Assembly (NCBI RefSeq): GCF_002954585.1
Contig: NZ_MSCI01000002.1
Span: 1,714,089 to 1,778,088, forward strand
Reading direction: 5' to 3'
Length of the DNA stretch: 64,000 bases
From: Vibrio chagasii
Lineage (GTDB): Bacteria; Pseudomonadota; Gammaproteobacteria; Enterobacterales; Vibrionaceae
The position numbers were made by a program, and so were the translations under genes. Numbering within the stretch: the first letter of the stretch is position 1; each line of letters starts with the position of its first letter. Of the stretch, positions 17,154 to 25,406 are shown piece after piece. The notes beneath the pieces are model-generated. The model had not been told where the DNA came from. It did not search any database and saw only the letters and a list, made by a program, of their open reading frames with translations.

Positions 17154-19517
17154 TTGGATATTCAGCAAGGCTTTGTACTTACAAGACAGGCGAGAGATTT
17201 TTCAGGGCGAACACAGATCGACTTGTGGTTAAGCACACCTGAAGGCCCTACTCTTCTGACTATTCAAAACGAAAAGCCAGTATTTTTTGTTGCTCAATCT
17301 GATGTAGCCGCATGCGAATCGATTGCAGCCAAAGAGTCCATTGAGTGCCAGTTTAAACCTCTTGAGCTCGCAACTTTCGACCAAACCCCTCTCGCGGCTT
17401 GTTATACAACACTATCGAGAAGCAGCTTGGGATTAGCACAAGCCTTCAACAACGAAGAAATCCAGACTTTTGAGAGCGATATTCGCCTTGCGGATCGATT
17501 CCTAATGGAACGTTTTATCAAAGGAAGTATCGAGTTTACTGGTACGGCTGTGCAAAAGAATCAGCATCGTCGAGTCTCCAATGCCAAGTGCAGAGCGGGC
17601 AATTACTTACCAACATTATCGATGGTTTCTCTGGATATTGAATGTTCAGAGAAAGGCGTGCTCTACTCCATTGGCTTAGACAGTCCAATGGATAGCCGAG
17701 TGATTATGATTGGTGATCCACAGCAAGCTGAAACCAATATCCAATGGGTCGCGAATGAAAAAGCGCTGCTTGAAGCGATGATCGCATGGTGCTCTGAATT
17801 TGACCCAGACATCATCATTGGCTGGAACGTCATCGACTTCGACTTCAGGCTCTTGCACAAACGGGCGGAATGGAATGAAGTTAAGCTCAATATTGGTCGA
17901 GATAATCAACCTAGCTTCTTCCGTAGCTCTGCACAAAGCCAACAAGGCTTCATAACCATTCCCGGGCGTGTCGTTTTGGATGGTATTGATATGTTGAAGA
18001 CAGCCACCTATCACTTTCGTTCCTGGTCGCTTGAGTCGGTTTCACGGGAACTGCTTGGTGAAGGTAAAGATATCCATAACGTCCATGATCGCATGGATGA
18101 AATTAATCGAATGTTCAAGTTCGATAAGCCTTCATTGGCTAAGTACAACCTGCAAGACTGTGTGTTGGTAAATCGAATCTTCGAACACACCCACCTACTC
18201 GATTTTGTTATTGAGCGCTCTCGCTTGACCGGAGTTGAGCTAGACCGTGTTGGCGGCTCTGTTGCAGCCTTTACCAATTTATATTTACCTCAGATACACA
18301 GAGCAGGCTATGTTGCCCCTAACCTAGAGCCTGAGAACTGGATTGCTAGCCCCGGTGGCTACGTGATGGACTCCATCCCTAATCTTTATGACTCGGTACT
18401 AGTGCTCGACTTCAAGAGCCTATACCCGTCTATCATTCGCTCGTTTTTGATTGACCCTATGGGGCTAATCGAAGGGTTGAAGTTGGAAATCGGCCCAGCA
18501 GAAGACCAAGCCGTTGATGGTTTTCGCGGTGGGCAATTTCACCGCACCAAACACTTCTTACCAGAGATGATCGAAAACCTTTGGGCTGCACGTGACGTTG
18601 CAAAGAAGAACAACGAAAAAGCCTTCTCTCAAGCCATTAAGATCATCATGAACTCTTTCTATGGCGTGTTAGGTTCATCTGGTTGCCGCTTCTTTGATAC
18701 TAGGTTGGCGTCATCAATCACGATGCGTGGTCATGAGATCATGAAGCAAACCAAAGTTCTGATCGAAGACAAGGGCTACCAAGTAATTTATGGGGATACC
18801 GATTCGACCTTCGTATCCCTCAATGGCAGTTATGACCAAGAGCAAGCCGACGAGATTGGCCATCAACTGGTGGCTTATATTAACAACTGGTGGACTGAAC
18901 ACCTGAAAGAGACCTATAACCTGACCTCAATTCTTGAACTAGAATACGAGACTCACTATCGCAAATTCCTGATGCCAACCATTCGCGGCTCGGAAACCGG
19001 TTCGAAGAAGCGCTACGCAGGTTTAATCAATCATGGTGACCAAGAGAAGATCATTTTCAAAGGACTCGAAAGTGCACGAACAGACTGGACACCACTGGCA
19101 CAACAGTTCCAACAAACCTTGTATGAAATGGTATTCCACGACCAAGATCCGACCGACTACGTAAGGCAGTTTGTTGATGAAACTTCAGCAGGTAAACATG
19201 ACGATTTACTGGTTTACCAGAAGCGTTTGCGCCGCAAGCTGCATGAGTATCAAAAGAACATCCCACCACAAGTTCGAGCAGCTAGAATGGCAGATGAGGT
19301 CAATGCAAAACTAGGACGCCCACTTCAATACCAAAACAAAGGACGTATTGAATACTTGATTACCTTGAATGGCCCAGAGCCTAAAGAGTATTTGAAGAGT
19401 GGTATCGATTATCAGCATTACATCGATAAGCAGATTAAGCCGGTAGCTGAAGCGATTTTGCCTTTTATTGGATTAGATTTTGAGCGAGTTAGCGGGCAGC
19501 AATTAGGTTTATTCTAA
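17154..19517 (+). CDS. polB: DNA polymerase II (family B)
   Basis: 787 residues. SOS-associated translesion and replication-restart polymerase with proofreading. The 3'-5' exonuclease motifs include SLDIECSEKG, GWNVIDFDFRLL and YNLQDCVLVNRIF. Polymerase motifs are DFKSLYPSIIRSF (A), KIIMNSFYGVLGSSG (B) and YGDTDS (C), all with the catalytic Asp and Tyr present. The start codon is TTG (17154) with AGG eight bases before it, and the N terminus IQQGFVLTRQARDFSG agrees with other PolB proteins. A strong shared terminator follows. No convincing LexA box is seen upstream. Confidence 0.96.
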   Translation: MDIQQGFVLTRQARDFSGRTQIDLWLSTPEGPTLLTIQNEKPVFFVAQSDVAACESIAAKESIECQFKPLELATFDQTPLAACYTTLSRSSLGLAQAFNNEEIQTFESDIRLADRFLMERFIKGSIEFTGTAVQKNQHRRVSNAKCRAGNYLPTLSMVSLDIECSEKGVLYSIGLDSPMDSRVIMIGDPQQAETNIQWVANEKALLEAMIAWCSEFDPDIIIGWNVIDFDFRLLHKRAEWNEVKLNIGRDNQPSFFRSSAQSQQGFITIPGRVVLDGIDMLKTATYHFRSWSLESVSRELLGEGKDIHNVHDRMDEINRMFKFDKPSLAKYNLQDCVLVNRIFEHTHLLDFVIERSRLTGVELDRVGGSVAAFTNLYLPQIHRAGYVAPNLEPENWIASPGGYVMDSIPNLYDSVLVLDFKSLYPSIIRSFLIDPMGLIEGLKLEIGPAEDQAVDGFRGGQFHRTKHFLPEMIENLWAARDVAKKNNEKAFSQAIKIIMNSFYGVLGSSGCRFFDTRLASSITMRGHEIMKQTKVLIEDKGYQVIYGDTDSTFVSLNGSYDQEQADEIGHQLVAYINNWWTEHLKETYNLTSILELEYETHYRKFLMPTIRGSETGSKKRYAGLINHGDQEKIIFKGLESARTDWTPLAQQFQQTLYEMVFHDQDPTDYVRQFVDETSAGKHDDLLVYQKRLRRKLHEYQKNIPPQVRAARMADEVNAKLGRPLQYQNKGRIEYLITLNGPEPKEYLKSGIDYQHYIDKQIKPVAEAILPFIGLDFERVSGQQLGLF

Positions 19518-19540
19518 GATTATTGTCTGAGTTTAATCAG

Positions 19541-19581
19541 AAAAAAAAGCAGAGGAATGTTCAATTCGCTCTGCTTTTTTT
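19541..19581. terminator. Bidirectional terminator
   Basis: AAAAAAGCAGAG pairs with CTCTGCTTTTTT over a 14-base loop, between the convergent polB and nucleotidyltransferase genes. Confidence 0.9.
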
Positions 19582-19601
19582 AATCTGTATAGTATGAATC
19601 T

Positions 19602-20369
19602 CTACCCTATTCGAAATTCAGTTTTCTGGTACTGCTTAACCAGCCATTCCCCAAACCCATCCAGAATGCCGATCACTGAACGTTTCGGAATCAGTCGACC
19701 TGAAAGTAAAATACCCAACCTTTGAATTTCGACTTCTCTATCTGGATGATATTTCAAGAACTGTTGACCACACTCGACAGGATTATCGAACCAAGACTTA
19801 TCACGGTACATCACCAAAGAGTAACTCGCTCGCAGCAGTTTCTTGGCGATGATCACTTGCGCTGCGACTTGCTGTTCAGGCGTTGCTGCTCGTGCAATTT
19901 TGTTTCGATATACCGCTAACCAGTTTTCAATGTCCATATTCCAATGCTTGGCAATTTCCCAACTGGTTTCAAAATCACCATAACAATCTGATAGATCTTC
20001 ACCGTATATACACACCGATAGATGCTTGAGCATAAAGCCCCATGTGAAGATATTATCGAAGTCGACAACGTCACACACCAAAGTGGTTTTTATTGCCACC
20101 TGAGTGACTTGAGGAAAGCTCTTTTGGAAACGCCATTTGATGGTGTTTAACAACGTGGTTCGCTGATCCGGAAACGGACGGTGTGTCACCACAACCACAT
20201 CAAGATTTGAGCGACCAGCTACGGCTTGCTTACGAGCAACACTGCCATAAATATAGACACTGTGAAGATTAGAACCTAACCCACCTTTTAAGAAGGTAAT
20301 CAGATCGTTAACCACAGGTTGGAATTCAGATTGAAAAGGCTGTGTAGGGTCAATAACAGGTAACTGCAT
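19602..20369 (-). CDS. Nucleotidyltransferase-domain protein (altered metal motif)
   Basis: About 255 residues. Residues ~20-110 form a Pol-beta-like nucleotidyltransferase domain with VYIYGSVARKQAVAGRSNLD. The usual signature is GS(X10-11)DxD; here the first Asp is Asn (NLD), so metal binding may be impaired. The rest is alpha-helical, as in aminoglycoside adenylyltransferase (AadA)-like and DUF4111-like proteins, with no resistance function to infer. The ATG at 20369 is preferred; an in-frame TTG lies 15 bases up. It is divergent from efpL. Role unknown. Confidence 0.7.
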   Translation of the reverse strand: MQLPVIDPTQPFQSEFQPVVNDLITFLKGGLGSNLHSVYIYGSVARKQAVAGRSNLDVVVVTHRPFPDQRTTLLNTIKWRFQKSFPQVTQVAIKTTLVCDVVDFDNIFTWGFMLKHLSVCIYGEDLSDCYGDFETSWEIAKHWNMDIENWLAVYRNKIARAATPEQQVAAQVIIAKKLLRASYSLVMYRDKSWFDNPVECGQQFLKYHPDREVEIQRLGILLSGRLIPKRSVIGILDGFGEWLVKQYQKTEFRIG

Positions 20370-20403
20370 AGGTCGTTTCGGCAAATAAAATCATGATTTA
20401 ACT

Positions 20404-20436
20404 GTGACTCTATGATCGCTTAGGTGACTTTATGAT
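20404..20436. repeat. 20-bp-period tandem motif before efpL
   Basis: GTGACTCTATGAT at 20404 and GTGACTTTATGAT at 20424 differ at one base and are spaced 20 bp, just under two helical turns. They lie in the divergent region, about 35-65 bp upstream of the likely efpL -10 (TATAAT, 20469-20474). A paired operator is possible. Confidence 0.45.
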
Positions 20437-20506
20437 TCAAGCTATTCCTATTTATAGCATCTCCGAGATATAATTAGCGGATAGACCCACTAAGGACAAA
20501 CACAAA

Positions 20507-21076
20507 ATGCCTAGAGCAAGTGAAATTAAAAAAGGTTTTGCTATCACTGTAGAAAGCAAAACAGTCATTGTTAAAGATATCGAAGTAACAACACCAGGTG
20601 GCCGCGGCGGTCAAAAGATTTACCGTTTCCGTGGTAACGACGTAGCAACTGGCGTGAAAACTGAAGTTCGCCACAAGGCTGACGAAATCGTTGAAACTAT
20701 CGACGTAACTAAGCGTGCAGTTATGTTCTCTTACGTTGATGGCAACGAGTACATCTTCATGGACAACGAAGATTACACACAATTCATCTTCAACGGTGAA
20801 ACTATCGAAGACGAACTACTGTTCATCAACGAAGACACTCAAGGCATGTACGCTATCCTTATCGACGGCAACGCTGCAACACTTGAACTACCAACATCTG
20901 TTGAGCTAGTTATTGAAGAAACTGACCCTTCAATCAAAGGTGCATCAGCGTCTGCTCGTACTAAGCCTGCTCGTCTTTCTACAGGTCTTACTATCCAAGT
21001 ACCTGAATACATCGCGACTGGCGACAAAGTAGTAGTAAACACTGCTGAACGTAAATACATGAACCGCGCAAGCTAA
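20507..21076 (+). CDS. efpL: Elongation factor P-like protein EfpL (YeiP)
   Basis: 189 residues with the three-barrel EF-P fold (N domain ~1-65, OB domains ~66-128 and 129-188). EfpL helps ribosomes past proline-containing stalls. The tip loop reads TTPGGRGGQKIY: it is longer than in EF-P and carries Arg33 where EF-P has the modified lysine, which marks it as EfpL, needing no post-translational modification. AAGGA lies well before the ATG. A TATAAT at 20469-20474 is the likely -10. It is followed 10 bp later by yciU, so probably one transcript. Confidence 0.93.
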   Translation: MPRASEIKKGFAITVESKTVIVKDIEVTTPGGRGGQKIYRFRGNDVATGVKTEVRHKADEIVETIDVTKRAVMFSYVDGNEYIFMDNEDYTQFIFNGETIEDELLFINEDTQGMYAILIDGNAATLELPTSVELVIEETDPSIKGASASARTKPARLSTGLTIQVPEYIATGDKVVVNTAERKYMNRAS

Positions 21077-21086
21077 GATATTTATT

Positions 21087-21416
21087 ATGACCGAAGCTAA
21101 CGACCTAATGTCTTATGACGACGCAATTGATACTGCATACGACATCTTCCTAGAGATGGCACCCGATAACCTTGAACCTGCAGATGTGATTCTATTCACG
21201 GCTCAGTTTGAAGACCGTGGCGCTGCAGAGCTTGTTGAAACAGGTGATGATTGGGTTGAACATGTTGGCTTTGAAGTCGACAAAGAAATCTACGCAGAAG
21301 TGCGCATTGGTCTTGTGAATGAAGCTGATGACGTTCTAGACGACGTATTTGCTCGCATGCTAATCAGCCGTGACCCAGAGCATAAGTTCTGTCACATGCT
21401 GTGGAAGCGCGACTAA
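21087..21416 (+). CDS. yciU: YciU/HI1450 family (DUF440) putative DNA-mimic protein
   Basis: 109 residues, very acidic. It contains YDIFLEMAPDNLEPADVILF and a C-terminal HKFCHMLWKRD, as in YciU of E. coli and HI1450 of Haemophilus, a family proposed to mimic double-stranded DNA because of its negative surface. It lies 10 bp after efpL and before a terminator. The DNA-mimic role is from structural studies of relatives. Confidence 0.88.
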   Translation: MTEANDLMSYDDAIDTAYDIFLEMAPDNLEPADVILFTAQFEDRGAAELVETGDDWVEHVGFEVDKEIYAEVRIGLVNEADDVLDDVFARMLISRDPEHKFCHMLWKRD

Positions 21417-21477
21417 TTCGACTGCTGACGCTCAACTTCATGAGTAAACAAGCACCCATGTAAACGAGTTAAAAATC

Positions 21478-21506
21478 TAGCCGAGCCACTTGCTCGGCTA
21501 TTTTTA
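21478..21506 (+). terminator. Terminator of efpL-yciU
   Basis: TAGCCGAGC pairs with GCTCGGCTA and is followed by TTTTT. Confidence 0.9.
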
Positions 21507-21563
21507 TCACGCTACTTCCCTGCATGAGCACTCTCTTTCATTATCAACTTTATATTCACTGAT

Positions 21564-22046
21564 ATGACCAAAGCAAAAACAGATACACAATCCAAGGGCT
21601 ATGCCTGCATTGGCCTAGTTAATCCAAAGACGCCTGAAAACGTAGGCTCTGTAATGCGAGCGGCTGGCTGCTACGGCGCTAACTCTGTGTTCTATACAGG
21701 CACACGCTACGATCATGCGCGAAAATTCAATACCGATACCAAAGAGAAGCACTTAGAGCTGCCACTGATTGGCGTTGAAGAGCTGAAAGACATTATTCCA
21801 GTAGGCTGCGTGCCTGTGGCCGTTGATCTGATTGAAGGTGCGAAGCCTCTACCTGATTACAAACACCCACCGCGCGCGTTTTATATTTTTGGCCCAGAAG
21901 ATGGCACACTAAAGAAAGAGATCACTGATTTCTGCCGAGACACGATTTACGTTCCAACCAATGGCTGCATGAACCTCGCAGCATCTGTGAACGTGGTGCT
22001 TTATGACCGCTTGGCGAAGGGTGACAACTTTTCGAATCATAAGTAG
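21564..22046 (+). CDS. SpoU/TrmH-family RNA methyltransferase
   Basis: 160 residues, a stand-alone SPOUT domain of the SpoU (trefoil-knot) type. It binds S-adenosylmethionine and would 2'-O-methylate rRNA or tRNA. Signature pieces: GLVNPKTPENVGSVMRAAGC (motif 1, with N and R), IFGPEDGTLKKEI (motif 2) and NLAASVNVVLYDRL (motif 3, forming the knot). It lacks an extra RNA-binding domain, resembling TrmL-size proteins, but the exact target is not clear. Monocistronic by position; a long palindromic repeat begins right at its 3' end. Confidence 0.88.
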   Translation: MTKAKTDTQSKGYACIGLVNPKTPENVGSVMRAAGCYGANSVFYTGTRYDHARKFNTDTKEKHLELPLIGVEELKDIIPVGCVPVAVDLIEGAKPLPDYKHPPRAFYIFGPEDGTLKKEITDFCRDTIYVPTNGCMNLAASVNVVLYDRLAKGDNFSNHK

Positions 22047-22141
22047 AAGATACGAGATACGAGCGCGTACACGAAAGGCATGCTTACTGCGTTTATGGAA
22101 GCATGCTTTCGATACTCGATTACTCGCATCCCGCATCTTCT
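22045..22141. repeat. 97-bp palindromic intergenic repeat
   Basis: Outer arms AGAAGATACGAGATACGAG and CTCGCATCCCGCATCTTCT, inner arms CGAAAGGCATGCTT and AAGCATGCTTTCG, so the transcript would make a long hairpin with small bulges. It lies directly after the methyltransferase gene; the first base is in its stop region. Looks like a dispersed vibrio palindrome (REP/MITE-type). Confidence 0.75.
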
Positions 22142-22155
22142 TTTTGCTTAGATGT

Positions 22156-22186
22156 AAAAAAACCTGCTCAATGAGCAGGTTTTTTA
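22156..22186. terminator. Bidirectional terminator
   Basis: AAAAAACCTGCTCA pairs with TGAGCAGGTTTTTT, between the convergent methyltransferase gene and rluB. Confidence 0.92.
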
Positions 22187-22236
22187 GTATTCAGTGCTTT
22201 AAGACAATGAAGCTTTAAGCTTAAGAAGTCATGTAA

Positions 22237-23268
22237 TTACTGACGTGTTCTTGGCTTAGCTGGTTTAGCCGGACGACCATTGTTCATCTTTGGCTTGCTT
22301 TTGTTAGCCTGAGGCTTGCCTTTCGCTGCTGGAGCACCACGACCTGAATCAGGTGTTGTAGTACCACGAGTAGCTGGCTTCTTACGTTTAGCTTGATTGC
22401 TACGGCCTTTTGGAGCATTTGCGCGCTCTTCGTGACGCTTAACAGCACGACGAATTTTCTGGCTACGAGAACGCTCACGCTTACGAGAAGTGTTTGAAGG
22501 ATCAAGATCCAACAGTGTCTCTTTCTCAGGCTTAAGTTCTACAAGCTCACGCAGGTAGTTTACTTCTTGAAGATCTAGCTCTTTCCAACCGCCACGAGGC
22601 AGTTTCTTATCAAGGTAGATATCACCGTAACGTACACGTTTCAGGCGGCTTACTGTTGTTTCTTGTGATTCCCAAAGACGACGAACCTCACGGTTACGAC
22701 CTTCGTTAATCGCTACGTAGAAAGTATGGTTCATACCTTCACCACCAGCGTAAACCACATCTTCGAAACGAGCCATGCCGTCTTCTAGTTCAACACCGCG
22801 CACAAGGTTCTTAACCTTCTGCTCAGTAACTTCACCAAATACACGTACTAGGTATTCACGCTCAACCTGACGGCTTGGGTGCATTAGACGGTTTGCAAGT
22901 TCACCATCAGTAGTAAAAAGCAAAAGACCAGACGTGTTCGCATCAAGACGACCAACCGAAATCCAACGAGAACCACGGATCTTAGGTAGACGATCGAAAA
23001 CTGTGCGGCGACCTTCAGGATCATGACGAGTACATAGCTCACCTTCAGGTTTGTAGTAAGCAAGTACACGACAAACCACTTCTTCAGACGCTTTGCCTGA
23101 AACAGTATGGCCATCGATACGGATCACTGAGTTCTCGTCTTCAAGACGCTCGCCCAGTTTCGCAACTTGCCCGTTAACACTTACACGGCCAGATTTGATT
23201 AAACCTTCTAGTTCACGACGAGAACCGTGACCAGCTCGCGCTAAAACCTTCTGTAATTTTTCGCTCAT
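22237..23268 (-). CDS. rluB: 23S rRNA pseudouridine(2605) synthase
   Basis: 343 residues. RluB isomerises U2605 of 23S rRNA. An S4 RNA-binding domain occupies 1-60 ([20 protein letters not shown]). The RsuA-type catalytic domain has D109 in [13 protein letters not shown] and later [13 protein letters not shown]. Beyond about residue 255 is a basic, low-complexity tail rich in K, R, P and G, variable among RluB proteins and probably RNA-contacting. It is downstream of rnm and the yciO-type gene on the same strand, the same neighbourhood as in E. coli next to trp. Confidence 0.93.
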   Translation of the reverse strand: MSEKLQKVLARAGHGSRRELEGLIKSGRVSVNGQVAKLGERLEDENSVIRIDGHTVSGKASEEVVCRVLAYYKPEGELCTRHDPEGRRTVFDRLPKIRGSRWISVGRLDANTSGLLLFTTDGELANRLMHPSRQVEREYLVRVFGEVTEQKVKNLVRGVELEDGMARFEDVVYAGGEGMNHTFYVAINEGRNREVRRLWESQETTVSRLKRVRYGDIYLDKKLPRGGWKELDLQEVNYLRELVELKPEKETLLDLDPSNTSRKRERSRSQKIRRAVKRHEERANAPKGRSNQAKRKKPATRGTTTPDSGRGAPAAKGKPQANKSKPKMNNGRPAKPAKPRTRQ

Positions 23269-23428
23269 TTACTCTTTTCTACCTAATTGTCGTCTTCACA
23301 GACGTCGAATGAATTTTTCGCGACCAAATCGCGGTCGCGTATTATCGCAAATTACCTGCCAAAAAGCACTTGTTATTTACTTATGGCAGGCGCTCTGTAT
23401 CGTTACAGACTGTTAACCAGTAATGCGA

Positions 23429-24049
23429 TTATTCAAACGGCGCTGGATCACCGGCACCACGGCGTAGAATGACAGCATCATCGTCGCTGAAGTCAATCAC
23501 TGTGGTCGGTTGTTCACCTAAGTAGCCACCATTCAAAATAACATCAACAGCGTGTTCTAGGCTGTCGCGAATTTCTTCTGGGTCCGACTCTGTTGTCTCA
23601 TTACCCGGTAAGATAAGAGACGTAGACATCAATGGCTCACCCATCGCTTCTAACAGGTCTAGAGCGATCTTGTTGTCTGGTACACGAATACCAATGGTTT
23701 TACGTTTCGCGTTCATCAAACGCTTTGGCACTTCTTTGGTCGCTTTAAAAATAAACGTGTAAGCACCTGGCGTATGAGCCTTCAGCAGACGAAAAGCAAC
23801 GTTATCTACTCGGGCATACAGTGACAGTTCAGACAAGTCACGGCATAACAGAGTGAAGTTATGCTTGTCGTCGATACGACGAATCTTACAAATACGTTCT
23901 AGTGCTTGTTTGTTCTCAAGCTGACAACCCAGCGCATAGCCTGAGTCGGTTGGATAAACCACTACACCGCCGTTACGAACAATCGCAACCGCTTGGTTGA
24001 TTAAGCGTGCTTGTGGGTTATCTGGGTGTACATAAAAAAACTGGCTCAT
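23429..24049 (-). CDS. Sua5/YciO/YrdC-family protein (YciO type)
   Basis: 206 residues with the YrdC-like fold: IVRNGGVVVYPTDSGYALGC near the N terminus (ATP/threonine pocket) and TIGIRVPDNKIALDLLEAMG centrally. The E. coli neighbour of rnm in this context is yciO. YrdC proper forms threonylcarbamoyl-AMP for tRNA t6A; YciO has a much weaker or different activity, so I do not assign the essential function. It lies between rnm and rluB, 55 bp after rnm. Confidence 0.85.
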   Translation of the reverse strand: MSQFFYVHPDNPQARLINQAVAIVRNGGVVVYPTDSGYALGCQLENKQALERICKIRRIDDKHNFTLLCRDLSELSLYARVDNVAFRLLKAHTPGAYTFIFKATKEVPKRLMNAKRKTIGIRVPDNKIALDLLEAMGEPLMSTSLILPGNETTESDPEEIRDSLEHAVDVILNGGYLGEQPTTVIDFSDDDAVILRRGAGDPAPFE

Positions 24050-24104
24050 TATTGATCCTCGTTATCGAATCTCTCGACTCTATCATCAGAAGGAGCTGCT
24101 TCAC

Positions 24105-24974
24105 CTAGATACTGTCATCGTTATCTGATGGTGAAACTGTTTGAAACTCCCAATCTTTCCATACTTCTTCGACCCCAGAAGGTAGCCAGAGATTACGTCC
24201 AAGTTCCATCCAAGGAGATGGATAATGGAAGTCACTGCCTTGGGAGGCTAATAGTTTGTATTGTATAGCATAATCGGCAAGAGTGCGTCGTTCTTGTTGT
24301 GCTTGTTGCGGTTGCGCCACTTCCATCGCGTCACCTTTTGCTTCAACAAACGCAGTCAATAGACGCTTAACCCACTTAGCGGTAAAGCCATATCGCCCTG
24401 GGTGCGCTAATACCGCTTGTCCACCAGCGGCGTGAATGGCTGTGACAGCATCACTCATTGAACACCAAGTTGGCGGCACATAACCTGGGTTATTACGTGT
24501 TAGGAACTTCTTGAATACTTGCTGCATGGTTTTCGCGTAGCCGTTATCAACCAACCATTTAGCAAAGTGAGCGCGGGTGATCGGAGCATCGCCAGCAATC
24601 AGCTTCACCTCTTCTAGCACCCCTTCACGGGTTGCTTTTTCAAGGCGCTGAGCAATCAGTTCTGCACGGCCAATGCGGTGCTGCTTCTGTTGTTCAATGA
24701 GAGCTTTCAGTTCTGGAGACTCAGGGTCAACGTTTAAACCAACAATATGGATATCTTTGTTTTGCCATACTGTGGAGATTTCGATGCCATTAATCAGCTG
24801 AATTGGAAGATTGTTATCCGCAATATAGTTGCGCGCTTCAGCAAGCCCATCAGTCGTATCATGATCTGTAATCGCTAGCGCTTCGATGTTAAAGCTCAGC
24901 GCTCGGTCAATTAGCTCAGGTGGAGTAAGTCGGCCATCTGAGGCTGTTGTATGACTATGTAGATCAATTCTCAT
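24105..24974 (-). CDS. rnm: RNase AM (PHP-domain 5'-3' exoribonuclease, YciV)
   Basis: 289 residues. PHP metal-dependent phosphoesterase with all metal-binding motifs: [11 protein letters not shown] at the start, [17 protein letters not shown] and GSDFHYP. The E. coli orthologue matures the 5' ends of rRNAs and hydrolyses 3',5'-bisphosphorylated nucleotides. The start at 24974 begins at the conserved MRIDLHSHT; extending to 25037 would run into the trp promoter and is unlikely. It is divergent from trp and its 5' end is only about 55 bp from the trp -35 box. Confidence 0.9.
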   Translation of the reverse strand: MRIDLHSHTTASDGRLTPPELIDRALSFNIEALAITDHDTTDGLAEARNYIADNNLPIQLINGIEISTVWQNKDIHIVGLNVDPESPELKALIEQQKQHRIGRAELIAQRLEKATREGVLEEVKLIAGDAPITRAHFAKWLVDNGYAKTMQQVFKKFLTRNNPGYVPPTWCSMSDAVTAIHAAGGQAVLAHPGRYGFTAKWVKRLLTAFVEAKGDAMEVAQPQQAQQERRTLADYAIQYKLLASQGSDFHYPSPWMELGRNLWLPSGVEEVWKDWEFQTVSPSDNDDSI

Positions 24975-25026
24975 ATATTCTTTTTCATTGTTTTCAATTT
25001 TTATCGTTATATTTGTGTCAACACAC

Positions 25027-25058
25027 TTGACCCGCAAGTGAAAAACTAGTTAACTAGT
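25027..25058 (+). promoter_or_regulatory. trp promoter and TrpR operator
   Basis: -35 TTGACC (25027-25032), 17 bp, -10 TTAACT (25050-25055). The -10 lies within the perfect 14-bp palindrome ACTAGTTAACTAGT (25045-25058), the known core of the E. coli TrpR operator, so tryptophan-bound TrpR would block RNA polymerase. It is placed as in E. coli. Confidence 0.93.
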
Positions 25059-25094
25059 ACACAAATACGAAGTGTCACATTTGATAGGTTCACC

Positions 25095-25220
25095 ATGTTA
25101 CAAGAATTTAACCAAGACCATAAAGATAAAGTTTTAGAACTTTCTTCAGTAGAAGCAAGTTCAGAGCTTAATTGGTGGCGCACTTGGACAAGTTCTTGGT
25201 GGGCTAACGTATACTTCTAA
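25095..25220 (+). CDS. trpL: trp operon leader peptide
   Basis: 41 residues with Trp codons at five places: WW, W and WW near the C-terminal end (NWWRTWTSSWW). AGG precedes the ATG. Ribosome stalling at these codons when tryptophyl-tRNA is low would favour the antiterminator, as in classic attenuation. It is longer than the 14-residue E. coli leader and is followed by the attenuator at 25253. Confidence 0.95.
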   Translation: MLQEFNQDHKDKVLELSSVEASSELNWWRTWTSSWWANVYF

Positions 25221-25252
25221 TTAAACAGTTTGTTTATAAAAAAGTTATCACT

Positions 25253-25283
25253 AAGCCCGCTTCCATAGCGGGCTTTTTAATTT
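25253..25283 (+). terminator. trp attenuator
   Basis: AAGCCCGC pairs with GCGGGCTT and is followed by a T-rich run, 33 bases after trpL. The competing antiterminator would use the segment between trpL's Trp codons and this stem. Confidence 0.92.
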
Positions 25284-25406
25284 GTCGAACATCTCACATT
25301 CAACTGACTAACAAATCATCGAATTGACCATATTCTAGATTGGGTGAAAGGTATCTTTATGCGACTATGTACGGCAGGAAATTTAAAGAATCATAAAGGA
25401 GGTCTT

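Noticed and set aside
25344..25406. N-terminal extension of trpE from 25344
   Set aside because: No conserved residues; GTG 25407 has a perfect ribosome site.
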